Part shown: positions 1 to 7,237 of the stretch, piece by piece | Layout: the number at the start of each line of letters is the position of its first letter | How positions within the stretch are numbered: the first letter of the stretch is position 1 | NCBI GenBank assembly: GCA_002347925.1 | Contig: DDYL01000021.1 | Span: 1 to 12,117, forward strand | Origin: Chloroflexi bacterium UBA2235 | GTDB lineage: Bacteria; Chloroflexota; UBA11872; UBA12225 | Direction of reading: 5' to 3' | Length of the DNA stretch: 12,117 bases | Translations under genes and position numbers: made by a program | Notes under the pieces: generated by a model | Databases searched by the model: none | Told to the model about the DNA's origin: nothing | What the model saw: only the letters and a program-made list of their open reading frames with translations

Positions 1-120
1 AAACCCAGTCCGCACAGCAGAATTCCCGGCCGAGTATGCCAATCCGTAAGTGGCCAGAAAGTGAAGGGGCGATGAAGCATCGGAGGCAAAGCCGTGGCAG
101 CGCAGGTGTACTGAAACTTT

Positions 121-140
121 GTTCTAGAACTCACGTTCTA
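121..140. promoter_or_regulatory. LexA/SOS-like operator
   Basis: The sequence TAGAAC-TCAC-GTTCTA (125-140) is a perfect inverted repeat with 6-bp arms and a 4-bp spacer. It fits the GAAC-N4-GTTC pattern known for LexA boxes of Gram-positive bacteria. A further GTTC half-site at 121-124 makes GTTCTAGAAC (121-130) a second overlapping palindrome, so three half-sites lie in 20 bp. The box ends 62 bp before the ATG at 203, a sensible place for control of that gene. It could instead serve a gene beyond the left edge on the minus strand. LexA binding is inferred from the motif only; no lexA gene is in the window. Confidence 0.5.
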
Positions 141-202
141 CTTATGACACCGGGTGCGGCACGACGCTCACACCCCGAAATCTCACCAAGGACAGAGCAG
201 GC

Positions 203-685
203 ATGAACGCGATATCTGCGACACCTACCTCACTTTTGCCCGAAAACGGACTAATGACCGGCAGAAGTGGCTTTCCCAAAGAGGCGGGAGCGCGCAGGGC
301 AGGCAACGCAACTACCAATCGTCCGCAGGCCAACCCACCAGTCACCCGGTCATCACATCGCGCCGGGGCGCGCAACAGACACGAGGGCACCACTTGGCTG
401 AACGAGGAAGAACAGCGTCACGATCCTGGGCAGTGGCTGGCGAGCATGTTCGAAAAGGCGGAACCCGCGTTACGGTTCGGCATGGCCGTTGCAATCGTAT
501 TTTGCTGGAGCCTGAACTTCGTGGGACGTCACCCAGTCACCGGCGGGGGACCGATGGAACTTGCGAACAGCGCACTCGAGGCGTGCACCCTAAGCCTGAT
601 CTGGATGGCAATCCTCGCACGCGCTGCCTACATCAGCATGCTCCAACACATACTCAGTGACGCGACATCGTCTCCAGCTCGCTAA
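203..685 (+). CDS. Small hypothetical protein with two hydrophobic helices
   Basis: I do not recognise this 160-aa protein. Residues 1-65 are polar, rich in Arg, Pro and Gly, and probably disordered. Residues 65-88 are acidic to amphipathic. Two hydrophobic stretches follow, at about 90-107 (RFGMAVAIVFCWSLNFVG) and 123-141 (ALEACTLSLIWMAILAR), so a small two-pass membrane protein is likely. AAGGA at 187-191 lies 11 bases before the ATG, a slightly long but usable ribosome-binding spacing. The C-terminal half looks more protein-like than the N-terminal half, so the true start may lie downstream. A different reading frame (154-660) gives a very basic protein without any hydrophobic segment and is taken as a shadow. 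The gene faces the minus-strand gene ending at 798. The SOS-like box upstream hints at DNA-damage control. Confidence 0.5.
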   Translation: MNAISATPTSLLPENGLMTGRSGFPKEAGARRAGNATTNRPQANPPVTRSSHRAGARNRHEGTTWLNEEEQRHDPGQWLASMFEKAEPALRFGMAVAIVFCWSLNFVGRHPVTGGGPMELANSALEACTLSLIWMAILARAAYISMLQHILSDATSSPAR

Positions 686-797
686 GTACGTAGGCAGGGT
701 TGCAACCGAACCACGAAAACCGTGCCCCCACGTGCTGGTCGCCCCACCGCATTTCGCCGGAGAACGATCGTGCATCGCCTACCCCGTCGGGCATGAA

Positions 798-1973
798 TCA
801 CGGCTCGGAAATAAGCGACTGAAGGTGGCGGCTTGCGACGACCGGACGCGACCCAATCCCGTCAATCTCGATGCTCGCCGCGAAGACCTCTACCTCCGAC
901 GGCAGTTGCACCAGGTATGGAAGCACTCCAGTGACCCGGACTACACGGCCCGCACCCGGACCGTTCCGGACCCTCGCCGTCGAGATGCCGCCAACCGTCA
1001 CTGGAGGAGGCATTCCGCCAGAAGGTCCATCAAGTGTTGCGAGCAACTCCGGCGCTGAACCCGGTTCGTAGCCTAGTAGCGAGACCGGCCTCCCGTTCAA
1101 GGACGCAACTCGCTCCCAGATCTGGGCCGGACACGCGTCCTCACCAACCGCGAGCAAGACAATCGTGAGGGGCGGCGCCGGGTCGTACGAAGGTGATCCG
1201 AAACGCGGACGCGTCAGCGGCCACAGCACGTCATCCCATCCAAGACGGGATACCGCTCCAGGAACGATTCCCGAGGACAGTACACCGAGTGCGCCGCGGG
1301 TGGGCAACTGCCTCGCAGTCGTCTCGTCAAGCGGAAAGGAACACGCCACAATTGACCCGGTCAAGTCCATCGGGATTTGGGTCGGTGTCGAAGCCACAAT
1401 CAGTCGGCCAGCGACCGCACGCCCCGCGCCAGCCACCCCGGAGATCGAAACGGCGTTGCCCTCAACGAGCACGCTGTCTGCGAACACGCCAACCACCTGA
1501 CCACCAACGTGCGCGTACACCTGCGTCTCCGTTGCCGAGCCTGCGACATACGCAACCCCGGAAGTCGTGGAAAAGTAGATGAATGTCCCGGTCGCCGGGG
1601 AGACAATGCGTCGGCGCCTCTGCCCGAAGAACAAGCGCTGTTCCGCGAGGAGGTCACCTTCGGCGAGTTGCTCCCCGATGTTCCGGACAAGCATTTTCAC
1701 GACCTGCTCAGGCGCGACACCAAGGGCACCGGCAACGTCAATCGCACGAACGCGCCCGTTGCGGAAAATCGTGGCCACGTTATGGCTCGCCGCGACTGTC
1801 GCCCCATTCTGGACGACGCACGCACCGCGCTCGCCGGTCCAGCGTCGCCACCGGCGTAGGCGTCCACGCTCAACCACTGCCCGGCGTCGAGGCAGATCGT
1901 CGCGGACGGGTTCGGGTACCGTGCCCTCGTTTGTCTCGAGAAATCGCGCCAGTTCCTGAGTTGTCGCGGTCAT
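798..1973 (-). CDS. GlmL-associated protein with lipoyl-like and KOW-like segments
   Basis: 391-aa cytoplasmic-looking protein with no signal peptide or clear membrane helix. The ATG at 1973 is preferred because GGAAGG lies 7 bases before it; a GTG at 1994 would add 7 residues but has no such site. Residues 30-50 are very Arg-rich. Residues about 75-145 have the rhythm of a biotinyl/lipoyl-type barrel-sandwich: VVKMLVRNIGEQLAEGDLLA, then IVSPATGTFIYF. The attachment Lys is not evident, which suggests a non-modified HlyD-like fold. Residues 345-385 (GRVVRVTGVLP... then EVEVFAASIEIDGIGSRPVV) resemble a KOW-like beta motif. Both assignments are by eye. It lies 93 bp downstream of the GlmL-like gene on the same strand, so the two are probably co-transcribed and may act together. 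The biochemical function is unknown. Confidence 0.8.
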   Translation of the reverse strand: MTATTQELARFLETNEGTVPEPVRDDLPRRRAVVERGRLRRWRRWTGERGACVVQNGATVAASHNVATIFRNGRVRAIDVAGALGVAPEQVVKMLVRNIGEQLAEGDLLAEQRLFFGQRRRRIVSPATGTFIYFSTTSGVAYVAGSATETQVYAHVGGQVVGVFADSVLVEGNAVSISGVAGAGRAVAGRLIVASTPTQIPMDLTGSIVACSFPLDETTARQLPTRGALGVLSSGIVPGAVSRLGWDDVLWPLTRPRFGSPSYDPAPPLTIVLLAVGEDACPAQIWERVASLNGRPVSLLGYEPGSAPELLATLDGPSGGMPPPVTVGGISTARVRNGPGAGRVVRVTGVLPYLVQLPSEVEVFAASIEIDGIGSRPVVASRHLQSLISEP

Positions 1974-2006
1974 CGATTGCCTTCCACGTGCCACGGGCCC
2001 ACAATC

Positions 2007-2030
2007 GGGAGGCGGGCGTAACCCGCTCCC
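2007..2030 (-). other. Intercistronic RNA hairpin
   Basis: In the 93-bp gap between the GlmL-like gene and its downstream partner, GGGAG(G)CGGG (2007-2016) pairs with CCCGCTCCC (2022-2030). This gives a nine-base-pair, almost all-GC stem with one bulged base and a five-base loop. No run of T follows on the minus strand, so it is not a standard Rho-independent terminator. It could be an RNA-processing or stability element, or a partial attenuator that sets different levels for the two genes. The pairing is seen directly; the role is inferred. Confidence 0.5.
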
Positions 2031-2066
2031 ACAACGGGCGTCGGGTGGGGGCCGGTTCTCGCAGTC

Positions 2067-3845
2067 CTAAATGTCTGCCTTGCCATTTTCAACGAATGAA
2101 AGGGCAGGATACGCGCGCAACGCCTGGAACCACTGCAACAGTTTCGCCTGACGCTTCTCATTGTCGTCGGGAAGTACAAGCGGACGTCCCCGGCAGTCGA
2201 TGACGATGCCGACGGCACCGCCTTGAACCTCGACCCGTGGCGCCGCCGCTTCTCCCTTGCCCAACCCCACGTCAAAGTCACGGGACGGATAGAGCTTGAG
2301 GGCCGCGCGCTCGCCGATGGGCAAGGGCAGGATCTCGATCACCCCGAATGGCACATCCACGTGCAGCGGCGCACGATCACTGTAGATGACCTCCACGCGG
2401 ATCGCGGTATCTCCTTCGTGACCTTTTCCCTCTGGAGCCACGCAAATGCCGAGACTCAGCAATACGTCGTGTTCAAGGTCGGTTCCGACGGCAAGGCTGC
2501 CTCCCATGTAGCCAAGCACCCCGAGCAACGCCATGGAGGTGGATCGATCGAGCGCAAGTTGAGTCAGCCGTGTCGGTTCGGCCGCGTCAAGCATCTGCAA
2601 CACAGCCTGAGCCAAACGCGGCGTGCGGGCCAGGGCACCACCACTGCCGATCAGCAGGTCCGGCGGCGGGATCGAGGCTAATCCTCGCGACCCCCCACGC
2701 CACGTCCGGTCAGGTTCGAACCGCCGGCCAAGACGCTCAAGCGTCGCTCGCATCGCCTCTCTGCCGAACGCATGATCGATCAGTAACTCACGCACCGTCA
2801 CCGGCACGCGCCAAGGTGTCATCTGAGCCTGTCTCGCGTGTGCGAGCAACTGCGCGTCGTCAATGTCGAATGGAAGCCAGCGCGATATTGCGGACGCGCC
2901 AACCTCTCTCAGGAGCGCCAGGCGCCCGGTGGCGGCACCAACGTCATCGCGAACGACATTCACCCCACGCCTGGCGTTGAGCATTCCGGTGTAGGTCGAT
3001 GCCATCGTGTAGGTGGCACCACTGTGGACCGCAAGGACGTCGACGTCATACCGGTCGGCGACGTTGCGCGCCGCCACGAAGATTCCGTGCAACGAGGAGT
3101 GGATGATCATGCCCCCAGACGGACTGGTCAGCGGTTCGCGATCCACGGGATCTGACCAACGCTGGTAAAGGGACTCCATGATCCGGCGACCAACGGCCTG
3201 GAGGATTGGCTGCGGTTCCGGCCGTGTCAGCTGGTGACGGCCCGGAAGGTAGTTGTCGATCATCAATTTGAGCGAGTCAAATTGGCGGATATCACCGGCA
3301 AGGATCAGATAGGGAACCGTTCCCGCCATCCCGAGACCGACCGATTCCGCAACCGCGCGTGCACGTTCGTGGTCGAGACCTCGCGAACCCGACATGAGCA
3401 CCACGATGTCGGGTGAACCGCTTTCCAGGAATGCACCGATGACGTCAGGGTTCAGGCCGGCTCCGTCGAGAACCATGGGATCCAGAAGGACAAGAGGCAG
3501 GGTCTCGAGTTCCGCAGTCGCGACGGCAGCATCCTCTGGAGACGGCGCAATCACCGCCACCCTTGGAAGGGACCCGGCTGAAGTGATCAGCGCTCGTTCC
3601 CGGGGCGCATCGGCCCAGGTGCGTCCTCCCGCCTCAAGGCACTGGTTCAGTGCCCGGGTGAGGGCACCCCGAACGTCGGGCAGACCATCGTCCCCGAGAG
3701 TTGAGCATTCGCCGATCGAGACAAGGCGCCGTGATCCCGCAACCAATTCGAGCAGGTAAGCCCGAGTGACAACGGTGCCCACGTCGACCGCGAGGATCGG
3801 TTCTCGGGTTACGACTGGCTCCGAGACGTTGTTTACCGCCGTCAA
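2067..3845 (-). CDS. GlmL/MutL-family ASKHA ATPase-like protein
   Basis: Member of the glutamate mutase L (MutL, PF13941-type) family of actin/Hsp70-fold proteins; 592 aa from the TTG start chosen here. Visible marks are an N-terminal phosphate-type loop ILAVDVGTVVTRAYLLEL (about residues 17-34), a second-lobe segment DVLAVHSGATYTMAS (269-283), the family signature DLLIGSGGALARTP (396-409) in the adenosine region, and a C-terminal beta-rich extension (about 450-592). The TTG at 3845 is preceded by GGAGGAA at the right spacing. An ATG at 3902 would add 19 residues of Gly/Ala/Ser-rich sequence and has no ribosome-binding site. Where studied, GlmL is linked to B12-dependent glutamate mutase, but no mutase subunit (glmE or glmS type) is in the window. 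The second loop reads HSGAT where a DxGGAT-like motif is expected, so ATPase activity may be altered. The upstream neighbour is an XRE regulator; the downstream one is the KOW-like protein. Confidence 0.88.
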   Translation of the reverse strand: MTAVNNVSEPVVTREPILAVDVGTVVTRAYLLELVAGSRRLVSIGECSTLGDDGLPDVRGALTRALNQCLEAGGRTWADAPRERALITSAGSLPRVAVIAPSPEDAAVATAELETLPLVLLDPMVLDGAGLNPDVIGAFLESGSPDIVVLMSGSRGLDHERARAVAESVGLGMAGTVPYLILAGDIRQFDSLKLMIDNYLPGRHQLTRPEPQPILQAVGRRIMESLYQRWSDPVDREPLTSPSGGMIIHSSLHGIFVAARNVADRYDVDVLAVHSGATYTMASTYTGMLNARRGVNVVRDDVGAATGRLALLREVGASAISRWLPFDIDDAQLLAHARQAQMTPWRVPVTVRELLIDHAFGREAMRATLERLGRRFEPDRTWRGGSRGLASIPPPDLLIGSGGALARTPRLAQAVLQMLDAAEPTRLTQLALDRSTSMALLGVLGYMGGSLAVGTDLEHDVLLSLGICVAPEGKGHEGDTAIRVEVIYSDRAPLHVDVPFGVIEILPLPIGERAALKLYPSRDFDVGLGKGEAAAPRVEVQGGAVGIVIDCRGRPLVLPDDNEKRQAKLLQWFQALRAYPALSFVENGKADI

Positions 3846-3850
3846 GCGTG

Positions 3851-3872
3851 TTCCTCCGGCGTCGGCCGACGC
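3851..3872 (-). promoter_or_regulatory. Strong Shine-Dalgarno beside a 14-bp palindrome at the GlmL-like gene start
   Basis: On the minus strand GGAGGAA (3857-3851) lies five bases before the TTG at 3845 and decides the start. Just upstream, GCGTCGGCCGACGC (3859-3872) is a perfect 14-bp palindrome. In RNA it could form a five-base-pair stem with a GGCC loop, one base from the ribosome-binding site, which could tune translation. As DNA it could be an operator for the XRE protein encoded just before it. In this GC-rich context a chance palindrome cannot be excluded. Confidence 0.45.
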
Positions 3873-3954
3873 GGACGTCCCACCGTCGCGGACGCCAGCC
3901 ATCTGCGAGCGAGGATATCACCAGTTCCGGGGAAGGCAAACAGACCCGGGTGCA

Positions 3955-4428
3955 TCAGTTCCGGCGCGCCTGCTGTTCAAGCTTGTCGAGCACCTGCGAG
4001 AGGTGACTCAGCGTCATTGCGCTCCGCCGGCGTCCGCGTTCCACCTCGGCGACGAGACCACGCGAACAGTGAGCCGCGTGCGCCACGGCCGCCTGGGAAA
4101 TGCCAAGTGCCTCCCGCCGGCTCCTGAGGCTCTCACCGGTAACCGCACCATCTGGCGCCGTCCAGTCTCCGTCCGGAAGCGTCCACTCCCCACGGCTTCG
4201 CGACGCTCCGCGTCCGGCAGCGCCCCGGGGCGCCGGTGCCTCATTCGAAGGCGTCACGCCACTTGACGACGGCACACCGACTTTCGCCTGAATCGTGGCG
4301 AGCCTGACCACCGCGGCCTGCAATGCCTCGTGGATTGCCTCGAAGACCGACCGGAGTTGCCGGATCTCCTGTGTGATCGATTCGATGTTTTCGGTGTCGT
4401 TCATCTTCACGGGCTGCGCGATTGCCAC
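3955..4428 (-). CDS. XRE-family helix-turn-helix regulator with coiled-coil N-terminus
   Basis: 157-aa putative DNA-binding regulator. Residues about 98-150 form an XRE/Cro-type helix-turn-helix: LRSRREALGISQAAVAHAA, then CSRGLVAEVERGRR and a closing helix LSHLSQVLDKLEQQ. Residues 11-48 are a likely coiled coil (heptad-like Ile/Leu/Val pattern) for dimerisation. Residues 52-95 are a Pro/Ser/Gly-rich linker that carries a tandem WTxPDG motif (82-87 and 89-94). The GTG at 4428 is chosen because AAAGGA lies nine bases before it. An ATG at 4404 (149 aa) is the main alternative, and an extension to 4545 is unlikely. The stop lies 109 bp before the TTG of the GlmL-like gene, so the two are probably one transcript. 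A regulator of that operon, or of itself, is the natural guess; targets are unknown. Confidence 0.82.
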   Translation of the reverse strand: MAIAQPVKMNDTENIESITQEIRQLRSVFEAIHEALQAAVVRLATIQAKVGVPSSSGVTPSNEAPAPRGAAGRGASRSRGEWTLPDGDWTAPDGAVTGESLRSRREALGISQAAVAHAAHCSRGLVAEVERGRRRSAMTLSHLSQVLDKLEQQARRN

Positions 4429-4794
4429 GGACGGAGTTCCTTTCATCAGGAAGGGCAAACCGGGCACGGTGCCAGATCCACGAGACAAAATCACCCGAAC
4501 GACCGGCTTGCCCGGGTTCCAATGAAAGGCCAGTGATCCACCCACTAGGAGACATTCATTCCGCTCACCTCACGATGGACGGGAATGCCTACACCCGGTC
4601 ACGACACCAAATGTCCAAGCCAACGGACGCCAATAGCGCGCACATTATGTCGCATCGCGCGGCATTGCCGCTAATCGCCGCGTCACGATTCCCATCGCGT
4701 CCGAACCCCGCTCCAACCACCTCCACCAAACAAGTCAACCGCTTCGCCAGGCCACGTTCGGGAAAAACGGAACGGTGTCCGGCCCGCGCATGCG
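4429..4794. other. 366-bp non-coding gap between ligA and the XRE gene
   Basis: No convincing gene is seen here. Short open frames on both strands overlap ligA or lack ribosome-binding sites. The gap should hold the promoter of the minus-strand XRE-GlmL operon. CATAAT on the minus strand (4649-4644) could be a -10 box, but no good -35 is visible. Just upstream of it, GCGGCA-T-TGCCGC (4659-4671) is a 13-base palindrome with 6-bp arms, which could be an operator over the -35 region. A possible weak terminator for ligA lies at 4763-4781. Confidence 0.4.
4763..4781 (-). terminator. Possible weak terminator after ligA
   Basis: Reading the minus strand, CGGA (4781-4778) and TCCG (4771-4768) form a 4-bp stem with a six-base loop, followed directly by TTTTT (4767-4763). 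It begins 13 bases after the ligA stop, the expected place. The stem is shorter than in typical Rho-independent terminators, so this is a weak call. Confidence 0.25.
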
Positions 4795-7053
4795 TCACAG
4801 CATGGAACGCAGGGCTTCCTCATTAATAACCGTGACGCTGTGCTTGGCCGCACCCTTGATCTTGCTGCTACCCGGTTTCTCCCCGGCCACAACAAAGGAG
4901 GTCGCGCCCGACACCGAGTCGGAGACCTTTCCTCCCGCAGCCACCACCAGGGCCGCGATTGACTCACGGGGTTCCGACATCGCTCCAGTCAGGACGAACG
5001 TCTTGCCAGAGAGTGGTCCGTCCTCCGCAGTCTTGGGAGATTGGGCCGGCGGAACCGGAGACATGCCTCCCGCCGAAAACCGTTCGAGCAGTTCGAGCAT
5101 GGCCGGGTTGGAGAGCGCGTCGTTGACGGATTGCGCAACAACAGGACCAACCCCCTTCGTCTCGAGCATCTGCGCACCCAGCGACCCGAGGAAGTCGTCT
5201 CGATCGGTCCGCAACCGGTCGCAAAGGGCATCCAGAGAACCAACCAAGGGGGCAACCAGTTCGGCTGTCTCACTGCCAACATGCCTTATCCCCAGACCGA
5301 ACAGGAAGCGCGCGAGTGACGTCTGACGGCGCGTACGGTCAATGGCATCGCACAACTTCCGTGCCAGGATCTCCCCCATTCCCTGCCCATCAATCGCGAG
5401 CAAGTCCGGAAGCGTCAAGTGGTAAAGATCGGCCGCGCTCGTAATCAAACCGGATGCGATCAAACGGTCAATCCAGTTGCCACCAAGGCCCGCAATGTCC
5501 ACCGCAGATCGTCCGGCAAAGTGCCGGACACGTGCAGAGCGCTGAGCCGGACACGACGCATTCGTGCACCGCGCAACAGCCTCGTCACCATCCCGCGCGA
5601 TCGGCCCGTCGCACGCCGGACAGGCGGTAGGAAATGCCCATTCGGTTTCCTGCCCATCACGACGCGAACCATCAAGGTCAACACCAAGGATTGCCGGAAT
5701 CACCCCACCGGCCCGTTGCACCCGCACCCAGTCCCCGATCCGAAGGTCAAGCGCGCGGACTTGGTCGTCGTTGTGCAAAGTCGCACTTGAAACGGTCACT
5801 CCTCCCAGCCTCACCGGTTCAAGGACAGCCAAGGGCGTGACCGCACCAGTCCTTCCGATCTGAACCGCAATGTCAAGAAGGCGCGTGACAACAACCTCGG
5901 AGACAGCGACCTTGTACGCCACCGCCCACCGCGGATCCTTCGCCACGCTGCCGAGCCGCTCCTGGGTGGCAAGGTCGTTCACCTTGACGACAAGGCCATC
6001 GGTCTCCTCATCCCAAGTCGCGCGGAGTTCCTGCAAATCGGCGAGGACGGCAACGGCCTCTTCAAGGCCGACACACTGGCGGTTGTGGGGGTTGGTGCGA
6101 AACCCCCAATCACGCATTGCCAGCAACGCTTCCCAATGAGTTGCAAACGGGCCAGAGGCGACGCCGAGTGGGCGAAGCCGGTCGAAGACACGTGTCACCA
6201 CGTCCTGGTCAATCGGGTCCGACGCCACGAGGTCGGCAGCATCCGCTTCGAACGCGAGCTGATCAAGCGGAAGTGCGCCCCCGCCCTCGTCAAGTGTCAG
6301 CACTGTCGCGGTGTACGCGGTAAATCTGAGCGCTCGACTCGCGGTGATCCGGGGGTCAAGCTGTCGCACACTTCCGGCCGCGGCATTGCGCGGGTTCTGA
6401 TAGTTGGCCTCTCCAGCTGCGTCACGCGCTTCGTTGAGCCGCGCGAACGCGTCGAGAGGCAGCGTCACCTCTCCCCGGATCATCAGGAAACGGGGAACGC
6501 CCTGCCCGCCATTCACGCCCATGGACAGGGTGAGCGGGATTGTCCGAATTGTCGTTGCCTGGGGCGTGACCTCCTCGCCGATCTCCCCATCACCCCTCGT
6601 AGCCGCTCGCACCAACCTTCCGTCTGCGTAGAGGAGTGCGAGGGTTAGGCCATCAAGTTTCGGCTCGACCGTATAGCGAGGGATCTCTGGATCTGGACCT
6701 GCCACGCCAATACGGCGATCAAATGCCACGAGGCCGTCGCTGTCAAATACGTTCGCCAGACTAAGCAGCGGCGCCGGGTGCCGTGCTTTCCGGAAGCCCG
6801 CTAATGGGGGGCCACCAACCCGCCGCGTTGGACTGTCAGGTACGACCCATGCCGGGTTTCGAGCCTCGACCGCTTCAACGCTTCGGTAAAGACGGTCGTA
6901 GGCGTCGTCAGTAACAAGCGGCGCGTCGAGTACGTAGTAGGCATGCGCGAACTTCGCGAGGCGCGCAACAAGTTCGCGGTACTCGGCGAGCGTAACGGTG
7001 GGGCCATTTCCGTCATCTCCGTGCAAGACGTGCAGATCATGCGTTTCATTCAT
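4795..7053 (-). CDS. ligA: NAD+-dependent DNA ligase LigA
   Basis: Seals nicks in duplex DNA using NAD+, in replication and repair. The 752-aa product from the ATG at 7053 shows all LigA domains in order. They are Ia (residues 20-75, with HAYYVLDAPLVTDDAYDRLY), the adenylation domain with catalytic Lys132 in VEPKLDG and RGDGEIGE (153-160), the OB fold (about 380-470, with VQIGRTGAVTPLA), a zinc finger (C478-x2-C481-x14-C496-x4-C501), helix-hairpin-helix repeats (about 510-665) and a C-terminal BRCT (680-752, LSGKTFVLTGAM). It is about 80 aa longer than the usual 670. The extra length is an N-terminal tail of about 18 residues plus loops near 178-186 and 253-300. Some usually conserved positions differ: AYKVAVSE for the common AYKFPAEE, and RAGGVIP for RAGDVIP. 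The start has a weak ribosome-binding site; an upstream extension to 7233 would cross the regulatory region and is rejected. Confidence 0.97.
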   Translation of the reverse strand: MNETHDLHVLHGDDGNGPTVTLAEYRELVARLAKFAHAYYVLDAPLVTDDAYDRLYRSVEAVEARNPAWVVPDSPTRRVGGPPLAGFRKARHPAPLLSLANVFDSDGLVAFDRRIGVAGPDPEIPRYTVEPKLDGLTLALLYADGRLVRAATRGDGEIGEEVTPQATTIRTIPLTLSMGVNGGQGVPRFLMIRGEVTLPLDAFARLNEARDAAGEANYQNPRNAAAGSVRQLDPRITASRALRFTAYTATVLTLDEGGGALPLDQLAFEADAADLVASDPIDQDVVTRVFDRLRPLGVASGPFATHWEALLAMRDWGFRTNPHNRQCVGLEEAVAVLADLQELRATWDEETDGLVVKVNDLATQERLGSVAKDPRWAVAYKVAVSEVVVTRLLDIAVQIGRTGAVTPLAVLEPVRLGGVTVSSATLHNDDQVRALDLRIGDWVRVQRAGGVIPAILGVDLDGSRRDGQETEWAFPTACPACDGPIARDGDEAVARCTNASCPAQRSARVRHFAGRSAVDIAGLGGNWIDRLIASGLITSAADLYHLTLPDLLAIDGQGMGEILARKLCDAIDRTRRQTSLARFLFGLGIRHVGSETAELVAPLVGSLDALCDRLRTDRDDFLGSLGAQMLETKGVGPVVAQSVNDALSNPAMLELLERFSAGGMSPVPPAQSPKTAEDGPLSGKTFVLTGAMSEPRESIAALVVAAGGKVSDSVSGATSFVVAGEKPGSSKIKGAAKHSVTVINEEALRSML

Positions 7054-7179
7054 GGTGAATCTTGAACGAACCCGCCGGGCCGGTGTTGCCGTGAACTGCG
7101 TCGTCGGGGGCGGGCGGTCAAGGCACAGTACCCAAGGGACCCATGTCTGCACGTACACGAGCGGGTTCAAAAGGCGGCC

Positions 7180-7185
7180 TGTCAA
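7180..7185 (-). promoter_or_regulatory. Candidate -35 box for ligA
   Basis: The minus strand carries a perfect TTGACA (7185-7180), 127 bp before the ligA ATG. No matching -10 box is obvious 16-18 bases further on (GCTCGT at 17), so this may be chance or a promoter with an atypical -10. The inverted repeat at 7203-7220 lies 17 bp upstream of it. Confidence 0.25.
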
Positions 7186-7202
7186 ACACCGGAGATCATG
7201 GA

Positions 7203-7220
7203 ACGTGAAGTATTTCACGT
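7203..7220. promoter_or_regulatory. Inverted-repeat operator candidate in the divergent region
   Basis: ACGTGAA-GTAT-TTCACGT is a perfect inverted repeat with 7-bp arms and a 4-bp spacer, the size of a dimeric repressor or activator site. It sits in the 220-bp region between ligA (minus) and the 985-aa surface protein gene (plus). It lies just upstream of a candidate extended -10 for the plus-strand gene, about where a regulator would touch the -35 region. An 8-bp palindrome CTCCGGAG (7221-7228) abuts it. The binding protein is unknown. Confidence 0.55.
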
Positions 7221-7237
7221 CTCCGGAGGACAAGGTT

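Noticed and set aside
3..206. Open frame from the left edge to a TGA overlapping the ATG at 203
   Set aside because: 67 codons without a stop is unremarkable at this GC content. The translation is basic and featureless, and it runs through the SOS-like box. A truncated upstream gene cannot be excluded.
154..660. 168-codon plus-strand frame overlapping the 203-685 gene
   Set aside because: The product is very rich in Arg, His and Gln with no structured segment, while the 203 frame has two clear hydrophobic helices.
698..707. GGTTGCAACC palindrome between the convergent genes as terminator
   Set aside because: Ten bases with no room for a loop and no T-run on either side. I see no convincing terminator in 686-797.
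1377..2203. Several plus-strand frames of 120-206 codons antisense to the KOW-like and GlmL-like genes
   Set aside because: Arg/Pro/Ser-rich shadows of well-supported minus-strand genes, as expected in high-GC DNA.
7054..7233. N-terminal extension of ligA by 60 residues
   Set aside because: It would place coding sequence across the inverted repeat and promoter region, it does not look like LigA, and the family N-terminus starts just after the ATG at 7053.
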